Assembly: GCF_014636865.1 (NCBI RefSeq)
Contig: NZ_BMER01000004.1
Location: forward strand, 372,001 to 436,000
DNA length: 64,000 nucleotides
Reading direction: 5' to 3'
DNA from: Parapedobacter pyrenivorans
GTDB taxonomy: Bacteria > Bacteroidota > Bacteroidia > Sphingobacteriales > Sphingobacteriaceae
Under the pieces are notes generated by a model. The model saw nothing but the letters and a program-made list of their open reading frames with translations, did not search any database and had not been told where the DNA came from. Every line of letters starts with the position of its first letter. Position 1 is the first letter of the stretch. Below are positions 33,793-42,834 of this stretch, in pieces. The position numbers and the translations under genes are program-made.

Positions 33793-34413
33793 ATGATAAT
33801 ACGACTAAATTCCATTTTGGTTCTTGCCTGCGTATCCCTGCTGACGTTGACCGCTGCATGCGATAACAACGCCAAGTCAGCGCACTCCAATAATAATGAG
33901 GCTACTGCTTCCAACTCGACACAAGAACAGGCCGGCGCCATTTCGGAGGCCGAGGCTCAACATTCTGTCCAACCTGATGTTTCGAAAGAACCTACCAGCA
34001 CTATTCCAGATTTCACCTTTTACATACTGAAAAGTGGCATTCGCTTCACGAAGTCGGATTTGGCCAAAACCGGAAATATCGTGTTTATTCTGTTTGATCC
34101 CACGTGTGGTCATTGCCAACATGAGGCTAACGACATCGGCAAGCATTACAATCAAGTAAAAACCGCCAATTTCTATTTCGTATCCATGAACGATCCTGCA
34201 TTGATGGCTTCATTTCTCGATACATGGGCCAAACCGTTGGTGGGTAAGGAAAATGTGGAAGTCCTTTATGACAGAGGCGCGGATTTCATTAATAAATTCC
34301 ACATTCCCTCACAGTATCCAGCAACATACATTTACGGTGCCGACGGCCAGCTGAAGGAGTATTGGAACGGTGAAAGAAGTGCAGCGGAAATCGTCGAAGC
34401 GATAAACAAATAA
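33793..34413 (+). CDS. Thioredoxin-like (TlpA/AhpC-type) lipoprotein
   Basis: 206 residues. The lipoprotein signal ends in LTLTAACDNN (Cys near residue 23), followed by about 45 residues of Asn/Ser/Glu-rich linker. The thioredoxin fold has its active site in LFDPTCGHCQHEAND (CGHC) and the cis-Pro loop in PSQYPATYIYG. It should act on the outer surface of a membrane as a thiol-disulfide reductase or in periplasmic redox defence. It stands 24 bases after lysC but has its own minus-7 element. Confidence 0.87.
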   Translation: MIIRLNSILVLACVSLLTLTAACDNNAKSAHSNNNEATASNSTQEQAGAISEAEAQHSVQPDVSKEPTSTIPDFTFYILKSGIRFTKSDLAKTGNIVFILFDPTCGHCQHEANDIGKHYNQVKTANFYFVSMNDPALMASFLDTWAKPLVGKENVEVLYDRGADFINKFHIPSQYPATYIYGADGQLKEYWNGERSAAEIVEAINK

Positions 34414-34434
34414 TTCGGAGGTTTGTAGCACCTC

Positions 34435-34620
34435 CTATGTTTTTGAATTGTGTTTGGTTGGCGGCTGCTCACTGAATTTCCGTTTCAATGCCGGTGCGCT
34501 TATGTTGGATTCCTCTTGGTGGCCGGTCTGACTTTCAGACCTATCGGTATCGACAATCTGATCATCTTCACGTAATCGCCGGTTTGAGTCCTTGGGCTCA
34601 AATTTCGCTTTCTTTTTCAT
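34435..34620 (-). CDS. Small hypothetical protein, charged and disordered
   Basis: 61 residues, MKKKAKFEPKDSNRRLREDD at the start, low in hydrophobics throughout, likely disordered. No family is assigned. Support comes from the uninterrupted frame, an AGTTGGGAGT purine-rich stretch about ten bases before the ATG, and its divergence from gap across a 95-base intergenic region. It could be a chance ORF. Confidence 0.5.
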   Translation of the reverse strand: MKKKAKFEPKDSNRRLREDDQIVDTDRSESQTGHQEESNISAPALKRKFSEQPPTKHNSKT

Positions 34621-34675
34621 AAGTTTATAACTCCCAACTCCCTTATTTTGTTTCGTTTGATGTTAACGAAATGTG

Positions 34676-34683
34676 TAACTTTG
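34676..34683 (+). promoter_or_regulatory. Minus-7 promoter element of gap
   Basis: TAACTTTG, exact TAnnTTTG, 32 bases before the gap ATG at 34716. Confidence 0.65.
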
Positions 34684-34715
34684 ACCGCGGCATAACCGCA
34701 GTAATCCTATCAACA

Positions 34716-35723
34716 ATGTTCAACGTCGCTATTAATGGATTTGGTCGTATCGGGCGAAATACGCTACGCAATACCTTGCTAAGAAATAGATTGGAAGACA
34801 TCGCCGTCGTCGCAATAAACGACTTGACGGACCCACACACATTAGCCCACCTATTTAAATATGACTCGGTACACGGAATATACCCGGGAAACGTCACCGT
34901 AAACGCAGGTAAGTTAGTCATTGATGGTCACCTGATCGAAGTTTTCAATGAACGATTACCCGAGCAGCTTCCCTGGAAATCATTGGGTGTAAACACCGTC
35001 ATCGAGTCTACCGGAAAATTCATCACACGGCAACACGCGCAAAAGCACCTCGATGCAGGCGCAAAACAAGTGATTATCTCCGCTCCATCACCTGATAAAG
35101 AAATTCCCACTGCGGTATTGGGGGTGAATGATTCATCGATAGATTTACGCACTCCTGTTTTGTCAAATGCTTCCTGTACGACTAACAATGTGGCCCCTAT
35201 GGTGAAAATATTGGATGAACATTGGGGCATTGTGGATGGTTATATCACCACGGTCCATAGCATGACTGGCGACCAAAGCTTGCATGACAGTCCCCACCGC
35301 GATCTACGCCGTGCCCGGGCAGCATCTGCGTCGATCATCCCAACTACCACAGGAGCGGCCAAAGCTGTCACCAATGTATTTCCACACCTTGAAGGCAAGT
35401 TGGGCGGTGCCGGCATCCGAGTACCGGTTTTGAATGGATCATTGACGGATTTTACCTGCACGCTACGCAACCAAGCGACCGTCGAGGAAATAAATGCCGT
35501 ATTCAAGAATGCGGCTGCCAATGAATTGAAATACATCCTGCAATACACCGAGGATCCGATCGTGTCCGTTGATATTATCAATAGTCCGTACTCCTGCGTC
35601 TTTGATGCGCAATTAACATCGGTGGTGGGTGGATTAGTGAAAGTTGTGGGCTGGTATGACAATGAATACGGCTATTCCAATCGGCTAGTGGATCTATTGC
35701 TAAAAATTGCCACAAATGATTAA
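34716..35723 (+). CDS. gap: Glyceraldehyde-3-phosphate dehydrogenase, type I
   Basis: 335 residues from the ATG at 34716; the 15 codons in frame upstream contain the minus-7 element and are not coding. It oxidises and phosphorylates glyceraldehyde 3-phosphate with NAD+. The Rossmann start is VAINGFGRIGRNTL, with AINDLTD (Asp favouring NAD). The catalytic cysteine lies in LSNASCTTNNVAPMVKI and the catalytic histidine in TTVHSMTGDQ, and the end has WYDNEYGYSNRLVDLL. The CTTNN variant is a known Bacteroidota subtype rather than a defect. Confidence 0.95.
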   Translation: MFNVAINGFGRIGRNTLRNTLLRNRLEDIAVVAINDLTDPHTLAHLFKYDSVHGIYPGNVTVNAGKLVIDGHLIEVFNERLPEQLPWKSLGVNTVIESTGKFITRQHAQKHLDAGAKQVIISAPSPDKEIPTAVLGVNDSSIDLRTPVLSNASCTTNNVAPMVKILDEHWGIVDGYITTVHSMTGDQSLHDSPHRDLRRARAASASIIPTTTGAAKAVTNVFPHLEGKLGGAGIRVPVLNGSLTDFTCTLRNQATVEEINAVFKNAAANELKYILQYTEDPIVSVDIINSPYSCVFDAQLTSVVGGLVKVVGWYDNEYGYSNRLVDLLLKIATND

Positions 35724-35740
35724 ATTGATACGACAAACAA

Positions 35741-35771
35741 AAAAAAGGAAACCTTAACGGTTTCCTTTTAC
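35741..35771. terminator. Bidirectional terminator between gap and rplT
   Basis: AAAAAAGGAAACC (35741-35753) pairs with GGTTTCCTTTT (35759 onward), loop TTAAC, A-tract and T-tract on the two sides. It serves gap on plus and the thrS-infC-rpmI-rplT operon on minus. Confidence 0.9.
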
Positions 35772-35797
35772 TTAACAAATCGATATGGGGTTAAACC

Positions 35798-36142
35798 TTA
35801 TTTCACTGCATCAATAACGGCTTTGAAAGCCTCCGGATTATTCATGGCTAAATCGGCCAATACCTTACGGTTCAATCCGATGTTCTTCGCATTCAACTTA
35901 CCGATCAACTGTGAATACGAAATTCCATGTTGACGAGCGCCGGCATTGATACGCTGTATCCATAAAGCCCTGAACTCCCTTTTCTTAGTCTTGCGGTCGC
36001 GGTACGCGTACAACAATCCCTTTTCTACTGTATTTTTCGCAACGGTATAAACCTTACTGCGCGACCCATAATAGCCTTTGGCCATTTTGAGGATCTTCTT
36101 GCGTCTTCTTCTAGACGCTACTGCGTTAACCGAACGTGGCAT
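35798..36142 (-). CDS. rplT: 50S ribosomal protein L20
   Basis: 114 residues from the ATG at 36142 ([20 protein letters not shown]), the canonical start; an upstream in-frame ATG 18 codons earlier does not match the family. [20 protein letters not shown] and [10 protein letters not shown] are conserved. L20 binds 23S rRNA early in assembly and in some bacteria represses its own operon by binding the leader. It is the last gene of the thrS-infC-rpmI-rplT operon; the rpmI-rplT gap is 86 bases and contains a heptamer repeat. Confidence 0.96.
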   Translation of the reverse strand: MPRSVNAVASRRRRKKILKMAKGYYGSRSKVYTVAKNTVEKGLLYAYRDRKTKKREFRALWIQRINAGARQHGISYSQLIGKLNAKNIGLNRKVLADLAMNNPEAFKAVIDAVK

Positions 36143-36209
36143 AATCTTGTGTTTTTGGTAGCAGGCGCCGTGTTTTGCAACGGTCTTACAACCCAATACC
36201 TGGTTTCTT

Positions 36210-36230
36210 AATTACTAATTACTAACTACT
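36210..36230. repeat. Three tandem 7-mers at the rpmI end
   Basis: AATTACT, AATTACT, AACTACT in tandem on the plus strand (AGTAGTT AGTAATT AGTAATT in the mRNA sense). The last copy overlaps the rpmI stop codon. Function is unknown. Confidence 0.6.
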
Positions 36231-36429
36231 ATTTTCCGATGGCTAGCATACGTTTTACGTTGCCCATGTCGGCTTCAGACACGAGACTGGTCTGTGTCAG
36301 ATTGCGCTTACGCTTAGTGCTCTTTTTGGTCAGGATGTGACTTTTAAAAGCATTCTTTCTGGCAATCTTACCTGTTCCAGTAAGCTTAAAACGTTTCTTA
36401 GCACTGGAATTGGTTCTCACTTTTGGCAT
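36229..36429 (-). CDS. rpmI: 50S ribosomal protein L35
   Basis: 66 residues, highly basic. [20 protein letters not shown] is the family opening and [14 protein letters not shown] the conserved centre. L35 sits near the peptidyl-tRNA region of the 50S subunit. It lies in the standard infC-rpmI-rplT order, with 33 bases between infC and rpmI. Confidence 0.96.
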   Translation of the reverse strand: MPKVRTNSSAKKRFKLTGTGKIARKNAFKSHILTKKSTKRKRNLTQTSLVSEADMGNVKRMLAIGK

Positions 36430-36462
36430 GATTACTGATTTTTATATCGACTTGTTAATTTC

Positions 36463-37032
36463 TTATTTCTTCGTTGTGGCTTTGGGGGCTACCGTTAGAA
36501 ACATCCGCTTACCCTCCAATTTGGGCAGCAATTCCACTTTTCCATACTCTTCTAGTGCCTGAGCGAAACGCAATAGCAGAATTTCACCCTGCTCCTTATA
36601 GACGATTGCCCGACCCTTAAAATGTACATACGCCCGTACTTTTTCTCCCGATTCCAAAAACTTGATTGCGTGTTTGAGTTTAAACTCAAAATCATGGTCG
36701 TTGGTGTTGGGACCGAAACGAATTTCCTTGATGACCGTTTGCTTGGCGTTTGATTTAATTTCTTTCTGCTTCTTCTTCTGCTCATAGATAAACTTACTGT
36801 AATCTATGATCCGACAAACAGGCGGTACGGCATTCGGCGAGATCTCCACTAAATCCAGTTCCAATTCATCAGCAAGCTCCAATGCCTTACGCGTCGGAAA
36901 TATCCCCTGTTCTATATTGTCGCCCACTAATCGTACCTCTGGTACCCTAATATGTTCGTTTATACGGTGCTCCGGCTCCTTCTTTCTAAACGGAGGTCTC
37001 GGGCCTCTGAATCCTGGTCTATTTAATGCCAA
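36463..37032 (-). CDS. infC: Translation initiation factor IF-3
   Basis: 189 residues from a TTG codon at 37032. IF-3 keeps the 30S subunit free and rejects non-canonical start codons. The N-domain has [19 protein letters not shown], the linker is Lys-rich, and the C-domain includes [17 protein letters not shown]. Only 13 bases separate the thrS stop from the TTG, and no ATG or GTG is available in frame near the conserved N-terminus. A rare start codon is known for infC in other bacteria (AUU in E. coli), where IF-3 represses its own synthesis; the same logic may apply here. Confidence 0.94.
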   Translation of the reverse strand: MALNRPGFRGPRPPFRKKEPEHRINEHIRVPEVRLVGDNIEQGIFPTRKALELADELELDLVEISPNAVPPVCRIIDYSKFIYEQKKKQKEIKSNAKQTVIKEIRFGPNTNDHDFEFKLKHAIKFLESGEKVRAYVHFKGRAIVYKEQGEILLLRFAQALEEYGKVELLPKLEGKRMFLTVAPKATTKK

Positions 37033-37045
37033 ATGTCTAAAATAA

Positions 37046-38971
37046 TTAAACGGTTATCTCTTTTATTAACTGATCGCTAAATGCACTCACACGCATTGTT
37101 CCTAAATCCCCGTGGCCATGTTTCCGAACAGAAACCGTGCCGTCTTCCACCTCCTTTTCTCCCACAATCAACATATAGGGGATTTTTTTCAACTCGGCAT
37201 CCCTTATTTTACGTCCAACTTTCTCATCGCGCAGGTCAGCCAAGCCGCGAATATCGGAATTATTGAGTGATTCTAAAAGTTTTTTTGCATATTCCTCATA
37301 TTTTTCCGAGACGGGAAGGATGATGAATTGCTCGGGTGCCAACCACAACGGGAACTGCCCTGCACAATGTTCAATCAACACAGCTACAAAGCGTTCTAGG
37401 GAACCGAATGGTGCGCGGTGGATCATCACGGGACGATGCTTGCTATTGTCACTGCCCGTATATTCCAGTTCAAACCGCTCCGGCAGGTTGTAATCAACCT
37501 GAATGGTTCCCAGTTGCCATTTCCGGCCCAATGCATCCCTCACCATGAAATCGAGCTTCGGCCCATAGAATGCGGCTTCACCGTATTCGACCACGGTCTT
37601 CAAACCTTTGTCGGCAGCCGCTTCGATAATATCCAGTTCGGCACGGTTCCAATTCTCGTCAGAACCGATGTATTTGCTCCTATTTTCGGGATCGCGCAGG
37701 GAAATTTGCGCAACGTAATCGTCAAAGCCCAACGCCTCGAAAACGTAAAGCACTAAGTCGATGACTTTCTTGAATTCCTCTTTTACCTGATCCGGACGAC
37801 AAAACAGGTGGGCGTCGTCTTGCGTGAATCCACGTACCCGTGTCAGGCCGTGCAATTCACCGCTCTGCTCATATCGGTATACCGTGCCGAATTCCGCATA
37901 GCGGATGGGTAAATCTTTATATGAACGCGGCTTTGTCTTATAGATTTCACAATGATGCGGGCAATTCATAGGTTTCAACAGGAACTCTTCCCCTTCCTGC
38001 GGCGTGTGTATGGGTTGGAACGAGTCCGCTCCATATTTTTCGTAATGGCCGGAGGTGACATATAGATTTTTGTGTCCGATATGAGGGGTTACCACAGGTT
38101 CATATCCGGCCTTAAGTTGCGCGCGTTGCATGAAATCAATCAATTTCTGTCGCAGCCGCGCTCCTTTGGGCAGCCATAGCGGCAATCCCATCCCGACTTT
38201 CTCCGAAAATGCAAACAATTCCAGTTCCCGCCCCAGTTTGCGATGGTCCCGTTTCTTGGCCTCCTCGATCATATACAGGTAATCGGTCAGTTCGCTGGCT
38301 TTTGGGAACGTAACGCCATAGATGCGGGTGAGCTGCTTACGGTTTTCATCGCCACGCCAATACGCTCCAGCGACATTCGTCAGTTTCACAGCCTTGATAA
38401 AGCCCGTATTCGGAATATGCGGACCACGACACAAATCTGTGAAGTTACCCTGCGTATAAAACGTGATGTTGCCATCGGGCAAATCCTTAATCAAATCGAG
38501 CTTATACTCATCTCCTTTTTCATTGAAATATGCTTCGGCATCAGCCTTACTGACCGGCTTGCGGACATATACTGCTTTTGTACGCGCCAGCTCGATCATT
38601 TTGTCCTCGATTTGCTTGAAATCGTCCGACGAGAATTCACGGTCGCCGAAGTCGACATCGTAATAGAATCCCGTTTCGATGGCTGGTCCGATACCGAACT
38701 TAGTGCCTGGATATAGCGCTTCTAATGCTTCGGCCATCAAGTGCGCCGATGAATGCCAGAAAGTGGATTTCCCTTGGTTGTCATTCCAGGTGAGCAGGCG
38801 TACGTTAGCGTCTTGTTCGATAGGGCGCAACGCATCCCATACCTCGCCGTTTACTTCTGCTGCCAATACGTTGCGGGCCAAGCCTTCTGAAATGGATTGT
38901 GCGACTTCCATCGCTGTGGTTCCCGGGGCATACTGCCTCACGGAGCCATCTGGTAGGGTAATTTGAATCAT
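37046..38971 (-). CDS. thrS: Threonyl-tRNA synthetase
   Basis: 641 residues, class II. An N-terminal TGS domain ([19 protein letters not shown]), an editing domain with [14 protein letters not shown] and [13 protein letters not shown], the catalytic core including [16 protein letters not shown] (motif 1 region), [12 protein letters not shown] and [16 protein letters not shown] (motif 2), and the anticodon-binding domain at the end ([20 protein letters not shown]). The length is normal. First gene of the thrS-infC-rpmI-rplT operon; a TACCTTTG element leaves a leader of about 70 bases. Confidence 0.96.
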   Translation of the reverse strand: MIQITLPDGSVRQYAPGTTAMEVAQSISEGLARNVLAAEVNGEVWDALRPIEQDANVRLLTWNDNQGKSTFWHSSAHLMAEALEALYPGTKFGIGPAIETGFYYDVDFGDREFSSDDFKQIEDKMIELARTKAVYVRKPVSKADAEAYFNEKGDEYKLDLIKDLPDGNITFYTQGNFTDLCRGPHIPNTGFIKAVKLTNVAGAYWRGDENRKQLTRIYGVTFPKASELTDYLYMIEEAKKRDHRKLGRELELFAFSEKVGMGLPLWLPKGARLRQKLIDFMQRAQLKAGYEPVVTPHIGHKNLYVTSGHYEKYGADSFQPIHTPQEGEEFLLKPMNCPHHCEIYKTKPRSYKDLPIRYAEFGTVYRYEQSGELHGLTRVRGFTQDDAHLFCRPDQVKEEFKKVIDLVLYVFEALGFDDYVAQISLRDPENRSKYIGSDENWNRAELDIIEAAADKGLKTVVEYGEAAFYGPKLDFMVRDALGRKWQLGTIQVDYNLPERFELEYTGSDNSKHRPVMIHRAPFGSLERFVAVLIEHCAGQFPLWLAPEQFIILPVSEKYEEYAKKLLESLNNSDIRGLADLRDEKVGRKIRDAELKKIPYMLIVGEKEVEDGTVSVRKHGHGDLGTMRVSAFSDQLIKEITV

Positions 38972-39045
38972 TTACAAGTATGATTTTGCGTTAACTTAAA
39001 ACTAATCCATAAACCACAATACAAATGTGATCTGTAATTCGGATG

Positions 39046-39053
39046 CAAAGGTA
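39046..39053 (-). promoter_or_regulatory. Minus-7 promoter element of the thrS-infC-rpmI-rplT operon
   Basis: Minus-strand TACCTTTG, exact consensus, 74 bases before the thrS ATG. I see no T-box or attenuator in the leader. Confidence 0.6.
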
Positions 39054-39170
39054 AGGAAGGAAACACAAAATACGAAATCGATATAATGAAAAACCATTCT
39101 CCAAAACACCACGCCTACGCTGATCGCCATCCATTGGAAGAAGTAACGACTCATGTAAAGACAACAGGTC

Positions 39171-39202
39171 TTGGAGCAGAGACTATAAATTTCATATCTT
39201 TG
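39171..39202 (+). promoter_or_regulatory. Promoter of queE
   Basis: TTG (39171-39173), 21-base spacer, TATCTTTG (39195-39202), then 17 bases to the queE ATG. Confidence 0.65.
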
Positions 39203-39219
39203 TACCCTCAAAAAGCGAC

Positions 39220-39843
39220 ATGACACGACAGGTTCCGGAGGATGGCACATTATTACCCTTGATGGAGGAATTTTACACCATTCAAGGCGAGGGCTATCAT
39301 ACGGGTAAGGCTGCTTATTTTATCCGTTTGGGTGGATGTGATGTGGGGTGCCATTGGTGTGATGTAAAGGAAAGCTGGGACGCCGAGCTCCATCCGCTGA
39401 CCGCAGCCGATACCATTATCGAGCATGCCAAGCAACATCCGTCGAAAGCCGTTGTCGTGACCGGTGGTGAGCCGTTGCTTTACAACCTCGACTACCTCAC
39501 ACAGGGACTTCAATCGGCCGGCATCAAAACTTTTATTGAAACATCGGGAGCCTACCCGCTAAGTGGGTATTGGGATTGGGTTTGCCTTTCGCCGAAGAAA
39601 TTCAAGAGGCCACTACCGGACGTGTTGGCTGCTGCCGGCGAGCTGAAAGTCATTGTGTTCAATAAAAGCGATTTCGACTGGGCAGAACAGCACGCGGCGT
39701 TAGTCCATACCACATGCCGCCTTTACCTGCAACCCGAATGGTCTAAAACTCATGAAATGACTCCACTTATCGTAGATTACGTGATGCAAAATCCGAAGTG
39801 GGAAATTTCATTGCAGACACATAAATACCTGAATATTCCGTAG
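39220..39843 (+). CDS. queE: 7-carboxy-7-deazaguanine synthase (radical SAM)
   Basis: 207 residues. It converts 6-carboxytetrahydropterin to 7-carboxy-7-deazaguanine for queuosine synthesis. The radical-SAM cluster motif is CDVGCHWC (CX3CX2C) in RLGGCDVGCHWCDVKESWD. EEFYTIQGEGYHTGKAAYF at the start and VVTGGEPLLYNL are family marks. The length matches the short QueE type with a compressed barrel. No queC, queD or queF neighbours are present. It begins 248 bases after the divergent thrS start. Confidence 0.93.
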   Translation: MTRQVPEDGTLLPLMEEFYTIQGEGYHTGKAAYFIRLGGCDVGCHWCDVKESWDAELHPLTAADTIIEHAKQHPSKAVVVTGGEPLLYNLDYLTQGLQSAGIKTFIETSGAYPLSGYWDWVCLSPKKFKRPLPDVLAAAGELKVIVFNKSDFDWAEQHAALVHTTCRLYLQPEWSKTHEMTPLIVDYVMQNPKWEISLQTHKYLNIP

Positions 39844-39955
39844 TCAATTGATCATTTGTCTGTTTCGCATCACCCTCCTACGTTGGTCAAACAAATCAAC
39901 GAACCCTACAATGTTTGTCAGAAATATGGCGATCCAATTTGTTTTTGGAACATTT

Positions 39956-39987
39956 TTTGACCTTTTAATTCCAAAATGGTAGATTTG
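39956..39987 (+). promoter_or_regulatory. Promoter of the DUF1573 gene
   Basis: TTTG (39956-39959), 20-base spacer, TAGATTTG (39980-39987); the 5' UTR is about 47 bases. Confidence 0.68.
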
Positions 39988-40039
39988 CGTATCATGCGTA
40001 AGGATGATAGCATTTACTGAAACAAAAATTAAAAAAACA

Positions 40040-40426
40040 ATGATGAAAAAAATCGCTACAATATGCGCCGTACTCGTCGCTTTTGTTTGCACTGCGGCTG
40101 TCGGCCAGCAGAACAGCAAAGCGGAGTTTAAGTTTGACAAGGAAACGTATGATTTCGGTAAAATCCCGCAGGGCGATCCGGTCACTCACGTTTTTACGTT
40201 TGAAAATGTGGGTTCCGAGCCCATTATTATCAGTGAAGTAAAGCCATCCTGCGGTTGCTCGGTGGCTGAGTTTACCAAAACACCGGTTAAGCCAGGGGAA
40301 AAGGGCACCATATCAGTAACCTTCAACGCGGCAGCGAAACAGCCCTTTACCAAGAACTTCACCGTGCGGTCCAATACCAAGACACCCGTGAAAACCCTCT
40401 ATATTAAGGGTGAGGTAACGGGTTAG
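40040..40426 (+). CDS. DUF1573-domain exported protein
   Basis: 128 residues. A signal peptide (KKIATICAVLVAFVCTAAVGQ) precedes a single DUF1573 Ig-like domain with YDFGKIPQGDPVTHVFTFEN, the strong motif VKPSCGCSVAEFTK (C-G-C) and a final strand KTLYIKGEVTG. DUF1573 is abundant in Bacteroidota surface proteins; function is unknown. Two adjacent ATGs (40040 and 40043) are equally possible starts. It is monocistronic, with a promoter and a terminator. Confidence 0.88.
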   Translation: MMKKIATICAVLVAFVCTAAVGQQNSKAEFKFDKETYDFGKIPQGDPVTHVFTFENVGSEPIIISEVKPSCGCSVAEFTKTPVKPGEKGTISVTFNAAAKQPFTKNFTVRSNTKTPVKTLYIKGEVTG

Positions 40427-40452
40427 TTAGCAACGACTTTTAAAATAACAGG

Positions 40453-40479
40453 AACCGCTATCTATTTAGCGGTTTTTTT
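40453..40479 (+). terminator. Rho-independent terminator after the DUF1573 gene
   Basis: AACCGCTA (40453-40460) pairs with TAGCGGTT (40467-40474), loop TCTATT, seven-T tract. Confidence 0.88.
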
Positions 40480-40534
40480 GTGCCATTAAATCCAAAAGCT
40501 ATGCTTAATATTGCACCAGAAATAACACAATAAT

Positions 40535-41737
40535 ATGCCTTCAATATCGATAAGGGGCCGTGAGATGCCGGCCTCTCCCATCCGTAAACTGACACCGTAT
40601 GCCGACCAGGCGAAGCTGGATGGCAAACACGTGTACCACCTCAATATCGGCCAACCCGATATCGAGACGCCGCAATTGATGCTCGACGCCGTTCGAAACA
40701 TTGATTTCAAGGTGTGGGCGTACACACCGTCTGAGGGCACAGCCTCCTATCGCAACAAACTAAGTGGCTATTATAATAAGTTGGGTTATGACATTGCGCC
40801 TGGGGACATCTTGGTTACAAATGGTGGCTCTGAGGCCCTTACCATCGTCATGCAAGCATGCGTCAACCCAGGAGAGGAAATTATCATACCCGAACCGTTT
40901 TACGCCAATTATAAGAGTTTTGCAAGTTCAGCCGGCATTGTGATCCAACCCATCCTTTCCCACATCGACGATGGATTTGCATTACCGCCCATCACTGATT
41001 TTGAAAAACTGATTACGGAAAACACCCGAGCCATTGCCATCTGTAGCCCAAACAATCCTACAGGTTATCTTTATTCCCGCCAGGAGATGGAAGCCCTCCG
41101 AGACCTTTGCCTCAACTATGACCTGTTTCTAATTGCTGACGAGGCGTATCGTGAATTCTGCTATGATGAAAAGGAATTTATATCGCCGATGCATCTGGAA
41201 GGCTTGGACCAACACGTGGTAATTGTAGACACCGTTTCTAAACGGTACAGCGCCTGCGGAGCTCGTTTGGGATGTCTAATAACCAAAAACAAATCGCTTT
41301 GGCAAATGGCATTAAAATTCGCGCAGGCGCGGCTCAGTCCACCCGCTGTAGCCCAGATCGCCGCGGAAGCAGCTGTGGATACTCCTGAAAGTTATTTTGA
41401 AGCCGTAAAGCAAGAATATACCGCGAGAAGAAACGTATTGGTTGCTGGCCTTAATCGCATACCAGGTGTATTTTGCCCCAATCCGGGAGGCGCTTTCTAC
41501 GTGTTGGCCCGACTGCCGATCGATGATGCCGATCGATTCTGCCAATGGATGCTGGAGCATTTCTCACACGAAAATCAAACCGTCATGATGGCACCCGCGA
41601 GTGGGTTTTATAGCACAGCTGGTTCGGGAGCGGATGAAGTTAGGTTGGCATACGTATTAAACTGCGACGATTTGAGAAAAGCGTTAGTGTGTCTGGAAAA
41701 AGGACTCGAGAGCTATCCTGGGCGACGTAGCAAATAG
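40535..41737 (+). CDS. PLP-dependent aminotransferase, class I/II (aspartate/aromatic type)
   Basis: 400 residues. Fold-type I enzyme with HLNIGQPDIETPQ at the start, SPNNPTGYLYS, LIADEAYREFCY (the PLP Asp) and the Schiff-base Lys in DTVSKRYSACGARLG, followed by the arginine-containing end DEVRLAYVLN. It resembles the aspartate or methionine/aromatic aminotransferases of Bacteroidota; the amino donor is not resolved. It is convergent with cmk, with 15 bases between stops. Confidence 0.88.
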   Translation: MPSISIRGREMPASPIRKLTPYADQAKLDGKHVYHLNIGQPDIETPQLMLDAVRNIDFKVWAYTPSEGTASYRNKLSGYYNKLGYDIAPGDILVTNGGSEALTIVMQACVNPGEEIIIPEPFYANYKSFASSAGIVIQPILSHIDDGFALPPITDFEKLITENTRAIAICSPNNPTGYLYSRQEMEALRDLCLNYDLFLIADEAYREFCYDEKEFISPMHLEGLDQHVVIVDTVSKRYSACGARLGCLITKNKSLWQMALKFAQARLSPPAVAQIAAEAAVDTPESYFEAVKQEYTARRNVLVAGLNRIPGVFCPNPGGAFYVLARLPIDDADRFCQWMLEHFSHENQTVMMAPASGFYSTAGSGADEVRLAYVLNCDDLRKALVCLEKGLESYPGRRSK

Positions 41738-41752
41738 ATTCGAGAACCTAGC

Positions 41753-42421
41753 CTAGAGGTAATCAAGCACAAACGCAAGTTGCTCGGCTTCGTTGAGGCC
41801 AGTGTTATCTAATACGATAGCGTCGACAGCTCGTACTAAAGGACTTTCCCTACGGGTGGTGTCGATGTAATCGCGATGCGCAATATTCTCAAATACCTCC
41901 TCAAGGGTGATTTCTTCACCCTTGCTTTTTAATTCGAGGTAACGCCGCTCCGCACGTACCTTCGGATCGGCCGTCATGAAAATTTTTAGATCCGCATCTG
42001 GGAAGACGGTCGTACCGATGTCTCGACCGTCCATCACGATATTCTTATTTCTACCCATCCGTTGTTGCTGTGCCACCATAGCCAAGCGCACTGCCTTGAT
42101 TGCACTCACTTCACTTACACAGTCGGATACGCGCATCTGTCGGATTTCCTCCGATACATCCTCATCGTTTAGATAGATACTGGTTGCTTCCGGCTGGCTA
42201 TGAAAATCGATATGGATTTGGTCTAACGCTTCGACGACCCTAGCCGTATCTTCAAGAGGAATAGCATTCCGTATGAAATATAATGTAACAGCGCGATACA
42301 TGGCCCCACTGTCGATGTAGAGGTATTGGAGTGCTTTGGCCAGCGCTTTAGCAAGCGTGCTTTTCCCGCAGGAAGAATATCCATCAATGGCAATAATTTT
42401 GTTTGATCTCACCATACCCAT
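41753..42421 (-). CDS. cmk: Cytidylate kinase
   Basis: 222 residues from the ATG at 42421. It phosphorylates CMP and dCMP. P-loop IAIDGYSSCGKSTLAKALA, the CMP-binding region IDSGAMYRAVTLYF, VMDGRDIGTTVFPDADLKIF and the lid arginines in RAERRYLELKS are present. The start ATG shares one base with the stop of the preceding gene (TGATG), so translation is coupled. A second ATG at 42415 is possible. Confidence 0.94.
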   Translation of the reverse strand: MGMVRSNKIIAIDGYSSCGKSTLAKALAKALQYLYIDSGAMYRAVTLYFIRNAIPLEDTARVVEALDQIHIDFHSQPEATSIYLNDEDVSEEIRQMRVSDCVSEVSAIKAVRLAMVAQQQRMGRNKNIVMDGRDIGTTVFPDADLKIFMTADPKVRAERRYLELKSKGEEITLEEVFENIAHRDYIDTTRRESPLVRAVDAIVLDNTGLNEAEQLAFVLDYL

Positions 42422-42834
42422 CAATGGTTGCCTCCGATTAATACACCCGGCTTATTCAGTACAGGGATCTTAATCAAGTTGTCATCAATGATGCTTTCCG
42501 GAAGAAAGATGTATTTCTTGTCATAGATGGTTTCGTCAATGTAGTAGCTCAGCCAGTATTCATTCGTGAGGCCGAAAACCTGCTCATCTATGGCCTCGAT
42601 TTTCGCGTAGTCACGCGAATCGATATCGCCAATAAAATGTCGTAAGACAGATGTTTTTACTTCCTGCTCATCTTTAATACCGTATCCCTTTGAACTAACC
42701 ATCACGTTCTTTAGCGTCACCTCTTTTTCGTTAATGAGGTAGACGTTCCATACTTTTCCGGTAGGTGAATCGCTTTCCAACACCACTGCAATGGAAATAT
42801 CTTGAACAATATTGGTAGGTAGGTCTTTTTTCAC
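42421..42834 (-). CDS. Conserved hypothetical protein between topA and cmk
   Basis: 137 residues from GTG 42834, which overlaps the topA stop as TAGTG. An ATG 18 codons upstream (42888) would give a Lys/Arg-rich extension read inside topA and is less likely. Visible features are IVQDISIAVVLESD, WNVYLINEKEVTLKNVMVSS (a mixed beta pattern), VKTSVLRHFIGDID and YDKKYIFLPESI. It has the look of a conserved Bacteroidota protein without a known fold or function. It is the middle gene of the topA-hypothetical-cmk operon with overlaps on both sides. Confidence 0.85.
   Translation of the reverse strand: MKKDLPTNIVQDISIAVVLESDSPTGKVWNVYLINEKEVTLKNVMVSSKGYGIKDEQEVKTSVLRHFIGDIDSRDYAKIEAIDEQVFGLTNEYWLSYYIDETIYDKKYIFLPESIIDDNLIKIPVLNKPGVLIGGNH

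Noticed and set aside
36229-36230. gap CTTNN variant at 35180 and short operon gaps considered as possible defects
   Set aside because: The gap motif is a known Bacteroidota subtype and the ribosomal operon gaps are ordinary; no frameshift is seen.
39002-39250. 82-codon ORF in the thrS-queE intergenic region, minus strand
   Set aside because: Cys/Phe/Met-rich, no plausible domain, and it would overlap the thrS promoter element and the queE start.
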